In this document: positions 8,152 to 16,690 of the stretch, in pieces | How the letters are laid out: each line of letters starts with the position of its first letter | Position numbering within the stretch: position 1 is the first letter of the stretch | Source: Alphaproteobacteria bacterium | GTDB lineage: Bacteria > Pseudomonadota > Alphaproteobacteria > Rs-D84 | Direction: 5' to 3' | Length of the DNA: 37,382 bases | Assembly (NCBI GenBank): GCA_017436325.1 | Contig: JAFSDI010000018.1 | Location: 1 to 37,382, forward strand | Program-made: the position numbers and the translations under genes | Notes under the pieces: model-generated | Told to the model about the DNA's origin: nothing | Databases searched by the model: none | Seen by the model: only the letters and a program-made list of their open reading frames with translations

Positions 8152-9343
8152 AGATTTTTATGATAATCAATCACGTGGCGCCAGTATTCTTGAAGTGGTA
8201 TTGGCGATGGCTATTATTGCCTTAGCGACACCGTTTGTTTACAATCAAATTAATCAATCGAATCAAACGATAAAGAATATTGCGATTGCAAAACAGATAA
8301 TAAGTGTTCGTGATAATGCGCTAAATTTTGTTCGTATGAACCAAGATAAATGGCCTGACACCGCGCAAATCAGACTAACTGCCGAAGAATTACAGATGAT
8401 ATCGCCCGATGCGGTTGCTGGTTTTATTGATAAATATGTATTAACTGGTGCGACAACAACAGATGTTTATTTAGCATTTGATTTAGATAGTTCTGATTTG
8501 CAAATAAACAAGATTGCAAGTCATATTGGAACGGATTCTGCGGTTGTTGGTGGTGATGGTGTTGCGTACAGCGATATGTGGGCTGTTGCAGCGCCTGATT
8601 TTGCACCTGGTGATTTAATATATCGGATATCGCGCGACATTGTTGGCGAAGATACATCAAAATATCTACATCGCGCCACATCTGGTGAAGATAATCTTAA
8701 TGTAATGATGCGTGATTTAGATATGGCGCAATACAATATATATAATGTATCAGCATTGGATGCAAAATCTGCAGATATCAGGAATGGGAATGCGGCATTT
8801 GTAAAATCGCCAATCGTATCCGCGAACGAGGTTTATTTTTCAGGTGGCGCAAATGTTGACGGTCAAAACATAGAACTTGGTAATTTACGTGTATCTGGTG
8901 ATGTTTCAGGTTTCAGGAATATTTATGCACAAAATGTAAATGGCAATCAATACACAACTGTTGGCAGAATAATAACTGATCGTGCAAATATATATGAAAA
9001 AATTAATGTATCACAAAATTTGACTCTTAAATCAGAATCAAGCCGCACAATCAGTGGTTTTACTGGGGTGTCTGTGAATACAGTATTAACGTCATATTTA
9101 TCAACAGAAGAAATAATTTTTTATGAAAATTTTGGATTGACCATATCTGGCGAATTATTAATGTCATCAATACAGCCACTAAAGATAGGCAACTGGGTAT
9201 TTCCATCGACACGTCCACCTGAATTCAGTAAATTCAACCTAACGCGCGCCCAGAAACCAGATGCGCCGAATCAAACAGCATTCCAAGAAATTCTGCGTGC
9301 GGATTGGCAACAACAAGCAATGATTCAAAGGGCATATAAATAA
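8135..9343 (+). CDS. PilV-like (shufflon N-terminal type) prepilin protein 2
   Basis: A 402-residue paralogue of its neighbours. The 15-residue leader ends SRG and is followed by ASILEVVLAMAIIALATPF, with Glu at +5, a good prepilin peptidase site. After the N-terminal helix comes a domain ending in YLHRATSGEDNLNVM and RDLDMAQYNIYNV. This is the same signature (Y-L-x-R-A/V ... L-D-M-x-x-x-N-I-x-N-V) that I associate with PilV of type IVb conjugative pili. Then follow strands repeated as 'ADIRNGNAAF ... VYFSGGANVDG', suggesting a beta-helix or fibre. The start codon overlaps the previous gene by 17 bp behind AGGACA, so translation is coupled. No invertible segments or recombinase were seen. Confidence 0.72.
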   Translation: MAVLTKDFYDNQSRGASILEVVLAMAIIALATPFVYNQINQSNQTIKNIAIAKQIISVRDNALNFVRMNQDKWPDTAQIRLTAEELQMISPDAVAGFIDKYVLTGATTTDVYLAFDLDSSDLQINKIASHIGTDSAVVGGDGVAYSDMWAVAAPDFAPGDLIYRISRDIVGEDTSKYLHRATSGEDNLNVMMRDLDMAQYNIYNVSALDAKSADIRNGNAAFVKSPIVSANEVYFSGGANVDGQNIELGNLRVSGDVSGFRNIYAQNVNGNQYTTVGRIITDRANIYEKINVSQNLTLKSESSRTISGFTGVSVNTVLTSYLSTEEIIFYENFGLTISGELLMSSIQPLKIGNWVFPSTRPPEFSKFNLTRAQKPDAPNQTAFQEILRADWQQQAMIQRAYK

Positions 9344-9345
9344 AA

Positions 9346-10659
9346 ATGCAAAAAAAGAATAAAATATCATATTTAAAAAAAGATTCGCGTGGCAATATGT
9401 TGCTAGAACTGTTGCTTAGTGTCGCATTATGTGCCGTCATAGTGCCTTTTATTTTTAAATATCAGCAAAGTGCAATACAGCGCGCGCAGAATTTGAAGAT
9501 ACGCAATCAAATGACAGAAATACAGGTTGCGTTGGAAAGATATATTGTTGAAAATAGGGCTAATTTATTAAATACAATTGGTCGAACGATAACGCGTGTC
9601 GAATTATCTGAATTGGGCGAATTTGGTTTGCCAGACTCGATACAAGAAACCGATGATAAATATCAGTTACGCATACTTAAATCACAAGACAGCACAGGCA
9701 GTGCAACTTTACAAGGTGTTATTGTTCGTGATTCTGATGACATCAGCCCCCTTCGAACACGGGAAATTGTTAATATGTCTGGCGGTTCAATGGGGTTTGT
9801 TGATGGGACACATGCGTATGGAACTTTTGGTTCGTGGCACTCAGACACAATTGATTTAGGGATTAGATTAAATAATGGTCTGATAGAAACAACCGCGGTC
9901 AATCGTGATGCTGCGTTGTATTTATGGCGTGTGCCATCAGAAAATCCATCAGATGCACTAATGATGTCACCACTAAATTTAGGTGGTCATGATATAAAGA
10001 ATGCAGCATTTATAAATGCAAATTTTGCTGAATTTGCAGAAAATTTAACTGCAGAAAATATCGCGACAAACAGTTTGATATTCCAGAACAGAACAACTAT
10101 TAACAGCGAATATAAATCGCAATCCACGACTGTTTCTGGCACATTGTCTGCTGATGGTAAAAATATGGAAATTAATGGCAGTCTTTCATTGGATAACCTT
10201 GGGAAGTTTTCATCATTGACTGCGAATAACTTATGGGTATCTAATATGACCTTGGGTGGATTGTCTGTTGAAACAAATGATGGCTTAGCTTTATTAAAGA
10301 TTAATCAATATCTTGATATGACATCTGGTCACATTAATGCAATATACACATCTGTTGGTTTTACAGGTTCTATGGCCCCCAGACTGGTTGTACAAGACAG
10401 GATTGAAGATTCCAGAAATTCTGAATATTATTGGGATGCTTCTTCCAAGACAGCAAATTTTGTTGACGCTAATTTCATAGAATTAAATCGAATGGCAGCA
10501 CTTGCGACATATTACGAAGGCGACCCCGCCACGGTATCTGGTCAAATATTTGGTGCGGTATCTGCGAACAAGAACGCGACCGTTGCGGATTATATGAATG
10601 CAATAAATAAAATTCAAAAACAGGTGCAGGAAAAATATCAAGATTTGATTTTAAAATAA
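9346..10659 (+). CDS. PilV-like (shufflon N-terminal type) prepilin protein 3
   Basis: Third paralogue, 437 aa. Leader MQKKNKISYLKKDSRG precedes NMLLELLLSVALCAVIVPF, with Glu at +5. The segments GTFGSWHSDTIDLG, ALYLWRVPSENPSDAL and SPLNLGGHDIKNAAFINA correspond to the PilV constant-domain end seen in the other two proteins; this copy is the closest to my memory of PilV. The distal half repeats short 'N-x-x-F/L-x-x-N' strands and ends in an amphipathic helix (KIQKQVQEKYQDLI). It begins 2 bp after the previous stop and is followed by a zinc-ribbon gene after 20 bp. Likely a subunit or tip adhesin of a type IV pilus or pseudopilus; partner and ligand unknown. Confidence 0.75.
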   Translation: MQKKNKISYLKKDSRGNMLLELLLSVALCAVIVPFIFKYQQSAIQRAQNLKIRNQMTEIQVALERYIVENRANLLNTIGRTITRVELSELGEFGLPDSIQETDDKYQLRILKSQDSTGSATLQGVIVRDSDDISPLRTREIVNMSGGSMGFVDGTHAYGTFGSWHSDTIDLGIRLNNGLIETTAVNRDAALYLWRVPSENPSDALMMSPLNLGGHDIKNAAFINANFAEFAENLTAENIATNSLIFQNRTTINSEYKSQSTTVSGTLSADGKNMEINGSLSLDNLGKFSSLTANNLWVSNMTLGGLSVETNDGLALLKINQYLDMTSGHINAIYTSVGFTGSMAPRLVVQDRIEDSRNSEYYWDASSKTANFVDANFIELNRMAALATYYEGDPATVSGQIFGAVSANKNATVADYMNAINKIQKQVQEKYQDLILK

Positions 10660-10679
10660 TTTGTGCTATAAGGAAAAGT

Positions 10680-11204
10680 ATGAAAGTAAGATGCGATTTT
10701 TGTAAAACAGAATATAATTTATCAAGTGTTCCAAACGCACCTGTAAAGTGTGCTATTTGTGGGAACGTCTGGTCTGTGGCTGTTCCCCCACGCAAGAATT
10801 CGTGGCTGATGTTTTTTGCGGCATTGTGTGCATTGTTATCTGCGATTATATTTACAGTTGCTGTGATAACGCAACATCAGGCAAAAAATGTAAATCGTGG
10901 GCCATTGGTTGTTGATGTTGAAAATATTGAAACGATAACAGATGCAGATGGCAGAACACACTTGGTTGTAAATGGCACTGTCACGAATATATCTGATATC
11001 ATATATGGTGTGCCTGATTTAATTATTGTGTCCAGTGATGAAAAAGGTCGTGTTTTGGCACAACAGAAATTTATGCCATCTGCAGCATTATTGGGGGCAG
11101 GGGACAAGGTTAATTTTCGTCATATTCTTGGTAAACAGCCAAGTGGTGTAAAGAAAATATCTGCAAAACTTGCAGACATTCAATTAATGCAAGAGGATAA
11201 ATAG
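10680..11204 (+). CDS. Zinc-ribbon (MJ0042-type) single-pass membrane protein with DUF3426-like domain
   Basis: The 174 residues start with a zinc ribbon: two CxxC pairs (CDFC at 5-8 and CAIC near 29-32), as in MJ0042 motif proteins of proteobacteria. One transmembrane helix follows at about 42-63 (WLMFFAALCALLSAIIF). The C-terminal domain (about 75-170) is predicted to be periplasmic with a fibronectin-like 'NGTVTNISD' strand, which resembles DUF3426. Proteins of this build occur in many alphaproteobacteria without known function. It follows the third PilV-like gene by 20 bp and precedes a secreted unknown by 1 bp, so it belongs to the same operon and might act in pilin export or regulation. 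That role is inference. Confidence 0.75.
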   Translation: MKVRCDFCKTEYNLSSVPNAPVKCAICGNVWSVAVPPRKNSWLMFFAALCALLSAIIFTVAVITQHQAKNVNRGPLVVDVENIETITDADGRTHLVVNGTVTNISDIIYGVPDLIIVSSDEKGRVLAQQKFMPSAALLGAGDKVNFRHILGKQPSGVKKISAKLADIQLMQEDK

Positions 11205-11205
11205 T

Positions 11206-11664
11206 ATGAAGTTTTTATTTCTGATATTTGCATTTTTATTATTGCTACCAGACTGTCGTGCTGCGGATTCGCAACCTGTGCCGCGTATTAGCATTTTTTC
11301 AACCAGCACAGATTGGCAGGCTGTGACGGGTCTGCTTCTTAATGAATACAGGGCGACAATAATTCCAGATAAAAAAATTGTTGGTCGTGGTTTGGTTCTG
11401 TATTATCTTGATGGGTTTCCGTGCTATGGTCTGGGCGAAGGTGTCCGTGCATGGGTTGGTCCAAATTGGAATCATCAGCATTTAAGAATTGCGTGTATTG
11501 CGGCGCCAACAGAAATTAAGTTAGCGTATCGAAATGCACTACGTGACGCAGATGAAGCAACAACGACTGGTATTTTATATTGTCCTGTTGATGGTGACGG
11601 ACGTGAATTAACAATAAAGTTATCTGATTGCACAGTTGGGCCTGATTGGAAAGATTACAGATAG
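11206..11664 (+). CDS. Secreted hypothetical protein, 152 aa
   Basis: A signal peptide (MKFLFLIFAFLLLLPDCRA, cleavage about residue 20) precedes a globular domain of about 130 residues that I do not recognise. It contains Trp-rich patches (VGPNWNHQH) and four cysteines after the signal, likely forming disulphides in the periplasm. The cysteine inside the signal region (PDC) is not a convincing lipobox. It starts 1 bp after the zinc-ribbon gene and ends 7 bp before the pseudouridine synthase start, within the PilV-like operon. Confidence 0.75.
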   Translation: MKFLFLIFAFLLLLPDCRAADSQPVPRISIFSTSTDWQAVTGLLLNEYRATIIPDKKIVGRGLVLYYLDGFPCYGLGEGVRAWVGPNWNHQHLRIACIAAPTEIKLAYRNALRDADEATTTGILYCPVDGDGRELTIKLSDCTVGPDWKDYR

Positions 11665-11671
11665 GTATATT

Positions 11672-12631
11672 ATGACAAATAATCGTGAATTAGTTGTTCT
11701 TGATACAGATAATATTACACGTATCGATAAATTTCTGGCTGAAAAGATGCCAGAATTTTCACGCAGTGAAATTCAAAAATTTACAGTGACGCGTCATGAC
11801 GGCAGTGTGCCCAAGATGTCTGAAAAGATTCGTATTGGCGACCGGTTTATTGTTGTTATTCCACACAAAGAAACAAATATTGCGACTGATAATATATCGT
11901 CTGATTTTGATTTGGATATATTGTTCGAAGATGATGATATAATTGTTGTGAACAAGCCGCGTGGTGTTGTTATGTATCCATCTGCAGGGAACAAGACAGG
12001 TACACTTGTACAGAATATATTATCACATACACATTTATCCGTATTGGGCGGCCAGACGCGCCCTGGGGTTGTGCACAGATTGGATAAAGACACCAGTGGT
12101 GTGATGGTTTTTGCCAAATCAGATGCGGCATTTCGTGGTCTGGTTCAGATGTTTTCTGCACATGATTTAACGCGCAAATATATTGCCTTTGTTTGGGGTG
12201 TTCCCAACTGGGAAGAGGCTGAGATAACAGGAAACATTGCGCGTTCATCACGTAACAGACAAAAAATGTCATTGGTTAAAACTGGTGGCAAGCCATCGCA
12301 TACAGATGTTGCTGTAATAAATGCGTGGCCGCGCGAAAAAATATCACAAATGCGTTGCACATTGTTTACAGGACGCACTCACCAAATCAGATTACATTTA
12401 TCTGCGCACGGTTTTCCAGTATTGTGCGACCCATTGTATGGTCGTGGATCGGCCAGATTGGGATCCGTGCATAACGAAGAATTATTAGATTTTCTGCGCA
12501 GTCACGATGGTCAAATGCTGCATGCGCAGGTGCTTGAATTTAAACATCCGACAACTGGTGAACAGTTACGATTTAAATCACGTATGCCAGATGATATGCA
12601 GCAATTAAAAGAAATATTAGAAAACGCATAA
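11672..12631 (+). CDS. RluA/RluD family 23S rRNA pseudouridine synthase
   Basis: This enzyme isomerises uridines to pseudouridine in large-subunit rRNA. The start chosen is ATG 11672, giving 319 aa, rather than an upstream ATG that would overlap the previous gene. The N-terminus is an S4-like RNA-binding domain (about 12-75). The catalytic signature HRLDKDTSG lies at residues 135-143 with catalytic Asp138; GRTHQIRLHLSAHG and the GDPLYG-equivalent CDPLYG follow. Whether it is RluC or RluD (positions 955/2504/2580 versus 1911/1915/1917) cannot be read from sequence alone. It is the last gene of the PilV-like operon; its stop lies inside the terminator stem. Confidence 0.93.
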   Translation: MTNNRELVVLDTDNITRIDKFLAEKMPEFSRSEIQKFTVTRHDGSVPKMSEKIRIGDRFIVVIPHKETNIATDNISSDFDLDILFEDDDIIVVNKPRGVVMYPSAGNKTGTLVQNILSHTHLSVLGGQTRPGVVHRLDKDTSGVMVFAKSDAAFRGLVQMFSAHDLTRKYIAFVWGVPNWEEAEITGNIARSSRNRQKMSLVKTGGKPSHTDVAVINAWPREKISQMRCTLFTGRTHQIRLHLSAHGFPVLCDPLYGRGSARLGSVHNEELLDFLRSHDGQMLHAQVLEFKHPTTGEQLRFKSRMPDDMQQLKEILENA

Positions 12632-12652
12632 GTAATTTTATGCGTTTTTCAT
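12622..12652 (+). terminator. Terminator of the PilV-like/rluD operon
   Basis: A 10-bp stem (12622-12631 with 12638-12647), loop GTAATT, then TTTCATTTTTT on the plus strand. It includes the stop codon of the pseudouridine synthase. It may also weakly stop the convergent small gene on the minus strand. Confidence 0.85.
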
Positions 12653-12912
12653 TTTTTACCTTTTGGATTTTTTTTCTGATTTTTTTCTAATAATTGCATT
12701 TGCATCTGCAGGATAAGGTTTTCTTTATCCTGAATTTGTTTTAATAGCGACTGATTTTCAAGTTTTATTTTATCCAGTGTTTGTCTGTTTACAATTAATT
12801 TAGTTGCCAGTGATTTATTACGGCGATGATTCAGGTAAAAAGCAAATACTGCCCCCATAATCGCACCAATCGAAGCGCTAAATACATCAAAAAGAGTATC
12901 AACTATTGCCAT
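12649..12912 (-). CDS. Small membrane-anchored coiled-coil protein, 87 aa
   Basis: One transmembrane segment near the start (ASIGAIMGAVFAFYLNHRR) is followed by a positively charged, Gln/Leu-rich predicted coiled coil (LDKIKLENQSLLKQIQDKE) and a lysine-rich tail. The gene lies 40 bp downstream of the HAD phosphatase on the same strand and ends at the convergent terminator with TGA. I do not recognise the family. Confidence 0.6.
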   Translation of the reverse strand: MAIVDTLFDVFSASIGAIMGAVFAFYLNHRRNKSLATKLIVNRQTLDKIKLENQSLLKQIQDKENLILQMQMQLLEKNQKKNPKGKK

Positions 12913-12952
12913 ATTTATATAGTATCATTGGCAACAGTTGAATGCACTGGGT

Positions 12953-13549
12953 TTATATTCTTAAACCAGTTTTTCTATCAATCCAGACTTGTTCATCTGC
13001 GATTTCCATCATTGGCAAATCGTGTTTGCTATCTGAATAAGCACGAACGACACGTGGTATATAGTTATTATCTATTGCCCATTGGTCCATTGCATAAACT
13101 TTATTTTTACCCCAGCACAAGAATTCATATTTCCATGGTTTATCTTTTTTTGTCTTGGAACAGAATACAGCATCAAATTTCATATCACGAACCAATGCCG
13201 GCAGTAAATAATCAGGACTTGCGGACACCATCAATACTTTATTTCCTGCATCACGTTCTGCCTGTACACGTTCGCGCGCCCAACCAAAGCGTTCACGTCT
13301 ATGTTGCTTAATAAATTCAGGGGCAAATTTTTTTATTAGTTTTGGTGAAACAAAGCGTCTAATATTTTCGCGCCACCACAGCCCATCTGGGTTAAGCAAT
13401 CGTGAAATGGCACATACAGCAATCAATGGTAAATACAGCCATGGACGAATACTGTGTCGAAAGCAGTAACGTGCAAATTCAATATTGGAATCCAGTGCCG
13501 ATAATGTTCCATCAAAATCAAACAGAACAACATTTACTTTTTTCATCAT
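12953..13549 (-). CDS. HAD-superfamily (subfamily IB) phosphatase
   Basis: Motif I DFDGT (residues 11-15, nucleophile D11), motif II SAS in LMVSASPDYLL and motif IV YSDSKHDLPMM identify a haloacid dehalogenase of subclass IB, the SerB-like group. It is 198 aa, and the helical cap between motifs I and II contains a hydrophobic stretch (WLYLPLIAVCAISRLL) that may contact the membrane. Substrate is unknown; relatives dephosphorylate phosphoserine, lysophospholipids or polyol phosphates. It is monocistronic or paired with the small membrane protein downstream. Confidence 0.88.
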   Translation of the reverse strand: MMKKVNVVLFDFDGTLSALDSNIEFARYCFRHSIRPWLYLPLIAVCAISRLLNPDGLWWRENIRRFVSPKLIKKFAPEFIKQHRRERFGWARERVQAERDAGNKVLMVSASPDYLLPALVRDMKFDAVFCSKTKKDKPWKYEFLCWGKNKVYAMDQWAIDNNYIPRVVRAYSDSKHDLPMMEIADEQVWIDRKTGLRI

Positions 13550-13623
13550 AAGAATAAATCCCTTGGTTTAAATCATTAATTAAATTATATCAGTCATACA
13601 ATTTTGTGCAAGGATTTAAAGAA

Positions 13624-13647
13624 ATCCCCCAAAATACTTTGGGGGAT
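13624..13647 (-). terminator. Terminator of the efflux operon
   Basis: Arms ATCCCCCAAA (13624-13633) and TTTGGGGGAT (13638-13647) with loop ATAC lie 5 bp after the stop of the RND gene. On the minus strand the stem is followed by TTCTTTAAAT, a modest U-tract. Confidence 0.75.
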
Positions 13648-13652
13648 ATCAG

Positions 13653-16600
13653 TTATTTACGCGAATTGATTTTAAAATTACGCAGACGTTCCATTAAAAA
13701 GAACAGTGCTGGTGTTAATGCAAATGTCCAGACCAGACTGGCCAACATTCCCCCAATCATAACAGCCCCCATTGCGACCTTCAAACCGTCTGTTGACCAC
13801 AATTGTGGAACCATACCGGCGATAACAGCAATAGAAGTCATCAAAACCATATTCTTTTTATCTGTTAATTCTTGCCATAATGCATTACTTGGTTTTTCGC
13901 CATTATTAACACGAACTATTGTTGGTTCCAGCACCAGAATATTATTATTAACAACCAGTCCAACCAACATAACGAATGCCAACATTGCCCCAACATTCAT
14001 TGTTGCCCCAGACAAGAACATCATTATAAACACACCCGCAAAGCTGGTTAAAATAGATGTTGCGATTGTTAACGGGTGCACCAACGAATTCAGAATTGCT
14101 GCCAACAACATAAAAGTTAACACTGTTGCTAACAAAAACGCAGTTCCAATTTCTTGTGTACTTTCTGCCTGTGTTTCGCTCATACCGCCAAAGGCTGCTG
14201 AATAACCCATTTCCCAGTCTATTGCATCTATTTCCGCTTGGATTTTTGCTTGAACAGGCCCCATGGTAGACTTACCTATATTGATATCAATCTCTGTCAG
14301 TCTGCTTTTATCTTTGCGGCGAATATCTGGTGTTGCAGGCGACATTTTGACTTCACCTAATTCAGACATTGGCACCATACCCTTTGAAGAATTTACATAT
14401 ACACTATCAAACAAAGCGGCTGTTTTAAATGGTTCTGCAAATTCCAATATAATTGGATATTCTTCGCCGTTTTCTTTGTATTTATATGTATCATTACCGA
14501 ACAGTGCTGTACGCAATGTTGTTCCTGCATAAGAATTTTGTACACCCCAGAAATTCATTTTTTCTTGGTCTGGGATAAACTGTGTTTCCATTGCTGGGAT
14601 TTGTTGCGCCCGAACTGCGGATTGAACTTCTGGTATTTGATTAATTGCACGAATTAGCTTGTTTGCATATTCTTCACGCAGTTTGTCGTCTTCGCCAAAA
14701 ACATTCAGCACTAAATCAGACATCGCGCCCGAAGACAGTGCTTCACCTGCTTTGATTTGAATTTCAACATCAGCAATATCTGACAGTGCGGGCAACATTT
14801 TTTGTGCCAACAATTTATCAGAAATACTGCGCTCTGAAACATCTACTAATTCAATAGTTACATCGATATTTTGCAATCCTTGGTCACCGATTTTCACAGT
14901 TGTTGCTTTTACTTCTGGGAACAGTGATAATCTTTTTTCTATTTCGATTGCGATTTCTTCTGATTTTTCATATGTTGCCCCCATTGGCGCGCGTGCAGTA
15001 ATGCTAATTTCATTTGCGTCTGTCGCGGGCGAGAATTCATTTCCGACAAATTTCATCAATGAAACAGAACCGATAAATATCATCGCAACCAGTCCAATAA
15101 CACGCCATGGGTGTTTTTCTTGAACTTCGTACCATTTGCGAAGCCAACTATTTTTCGCTGTTTTTTCTTGTGCTTTTGTTGTTTTTTGTTTTTTTCCGGT
15201 CAATCTCATAAATTTAGCAATCATCATTGGTGTTAACGTGAACGAGAACATCAGTGACAACACTGTCAAGTAAACAACGGTTAAACCAAATTGAATCATA
15301 AATTGACCAACGATACCGCCCATAAATGCCAATGGCAAGAACACAACGACATTTGTTCCAACACCTGCCAACACAGAAACTGCGACTTTTTTTGTACCAT
15401 CAATTGCTGCATCTTCTGGGTTTTTACCGGCGTGCATTTCTTGTAATGCGGATTCAATCAGAATAATTGCATTTGATACCAGCGTTCCCAATGCAGAAGA
15501 ATAGGCCAGCAAGGTCATCACGTTTATTGTAAATCCTGAACCATCCATAAAGAAGAATCCAGCAACCAAAGATGCAGGAATCACGACACCTGCGATAATG
15601 GTAGAACGCCAATTTCTTGTAAATACTAACAGCACTAAAATCGTCAGTACCACACCCAGTATAATGCTATTGATTGTGCTGTTTGTTTCATCAGAAATAT
15701 TTATCGAAGAATCTGATGTTATCATCATTTCTGCATTTGGGAAACGGTTTGCCAAATCTGCCTGCAGTTCTGGTAATTTTTTATGTAATGCCTGTGATAT
15801 TTTAACTTCGTTACCATCAGACGCCTTTACAACAGATGCGATAACAACATCTTTGCCATTGTATCTTGCGCCATTTTCTATATCACGTGCGGCATCAGTA
15901 ACTGTTGCGATATCCGACAGAACAAAGTTATTTCCTTCGGCTGTTGTCATATGCAGATTTGCGATATCATCAACAGATTTAAATTCACCGATGAATCTGA
16001 CATTAGAAGAATTTTGACTTGTTTCAATTTTGCCCCCTGGGACATTCAAGTTATATGCCCCCAGTGCAGAAACGACATCCATAACCGTTACACCGCGTGC
16101 CGCCATAGAATCAGGATTCATTGCGATACGAACAGCGCGTTCGCGACCGCCAAAAACAGACACACTTGCGACACCTTTGGTTGCGGTAATTTTAGTAGAT
16201 AAAATATTATCAACATATTCTTCTAAATCACGTGCATCTGCACCTGTCAGAACGATATCGACCACAGACTGTTGCAGCGGGTTCAGCTTTTCTACGATTG
16301 GCTGTTCCATATCGGACGGGAATTCCATACGTAATGAGTCTAATTTATTTTTTATTTCGGTTGATTTATCGTTAACATTTGCGCCCAGATTAAATTCAGC
16401 CATAACCATACCGCTATTTTCATAGACGTATGAAGTAATTGCCTTTAGTTCAGATACTTCTGATATTGCATCTTCTGCACGTGTAATGACCTGTGATTCC
16501 AGTTCTTCTGGTGATGCGCCTGGGTATATAAAGGTTGCTGTCACCATTGGAAAGTCTACAGATGGTGAACGTTCGATATTCATTTTTGGGAAAGAAACTA

Positions 16601-16670
16601 ATCCTAAAACTACCCATACTAAAACGAACATCAATGTAGTAATTGGTCTGCGTACAAAGAATTTTAACAT
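13653..16670 (-). CDS. RND (HAE1/AcrB-type) efflux pump inner-membrane subunit
   Basis: The 1005-residue sequence has the duplicated RND layout: TM1 at about 10-28, a periplasmic porter domain, a TM2-6 block (about 334-490), a second periplasmic domain, and TM8-12 (about 840-990). The opening FFVRRPITTLMFVLVWVVLG and PGASPEELE are family signatures. Such pumps export drugs, bile salts or lipids with an adaptor and a TolC channel, here encoded just upstream. The TM4 aspartate pair essential in AcrB (D407/D408) aligns with S399-N400, and AcrB K940 with N908, so the proton relay is altered. The gene is last of marR-tolC-adaptor-RND, starting 20 bp after the adaptor. Confidence 0.93.
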   Translation of the reverse strand: MLKFFVRRPITTLMFVLVWVVLGLVSFPKMNIERSPSVDFPMVTATFIYPGASPEELESQVITRAEDAISEVSELKAITSYVYENSGMVMAEFNLGANVNDKSTEIKNKLDSLRMEFPSDMEQPIVEKLNPLQQSVVDIVLTGADARDLEEYVDNILSTKITATKGVASVSVFGGRERAVRIAMNPDSMAARGVTVMDVVSALGAYNLNVPGGKIETSQNSSNVRFIGEFKSVDDIANLHMTTAEGNNFVLSDIATVTDAARDIENGARYNGKDVVIASVVKASDGNEVKISQALHKKLPELQADLANRFPNAEMMITSDSSINISDETNSTINSIILGVVLTILVLLVFTRNWRSTIIAGVVIPASLVAGFFFMDGSGFTINVMTLLAYSSALGTLVSNAIILIESALQEMHAGKNPEDAAIDGTKKVAVSVLAGVGTNVVVFLPLAFMGGIVGQFMIQFGLTVVYLTVLSLMFSFTLTPMMIAKFMRLTGKKQKTTKAQEKTAKNSWLRKWYEVQEKHPWRVIGLVAMIFIGSVSLMKFVGNEFSPATDANEISITARAPMGATYEKSEEIAIEIEKRLSLFPEVKATTVKIGDQGLQNIDVTIELVDVSERSISDKLLAQKMLPALSDIADVEIQIKAGEALSSGAMSDLVLNVFGEDDKLREEYANKLIRAINQIPEVQSAVRAQQIPAMETQFIPDQEKMNFWGVQNSYAGTTLRTALFGNDTYKYKENGEEYPIILEFAEPFKTAALFDSVYVNSSKGMVPMSELGEVKMSPATPDIRRKDKSRLTEIDINIGKSTMGPVQAKIQAEIDAIDWEMGYSAAFGGMSETQAESTQEIGTAFLLATVLTFMLLAAILNSLVHPLTIATSILTSFAGVFIMMFLSGATMNVGAMLAFVMLVGLVVNNNILVLEPTIVRVNNGEKPSNALWQELTDKKNMVLMTSIAVIAGMVPQLWSTDGLKVAMGAVMIGGMLASLVWTFALTPALFFLMERLRNFKINSRK

Positions 16671-16690
16671 TATATAACCTCTCTTGTTTC

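Noticed and set aside
8135..10659. Shufflon (invertible C-terminal cassettes) in the PilV-like genes
   Set aside because: No repeated inverted recombination sites, no silent cassettes and no tyrosine recombinase were found; each gene is a complete frame.
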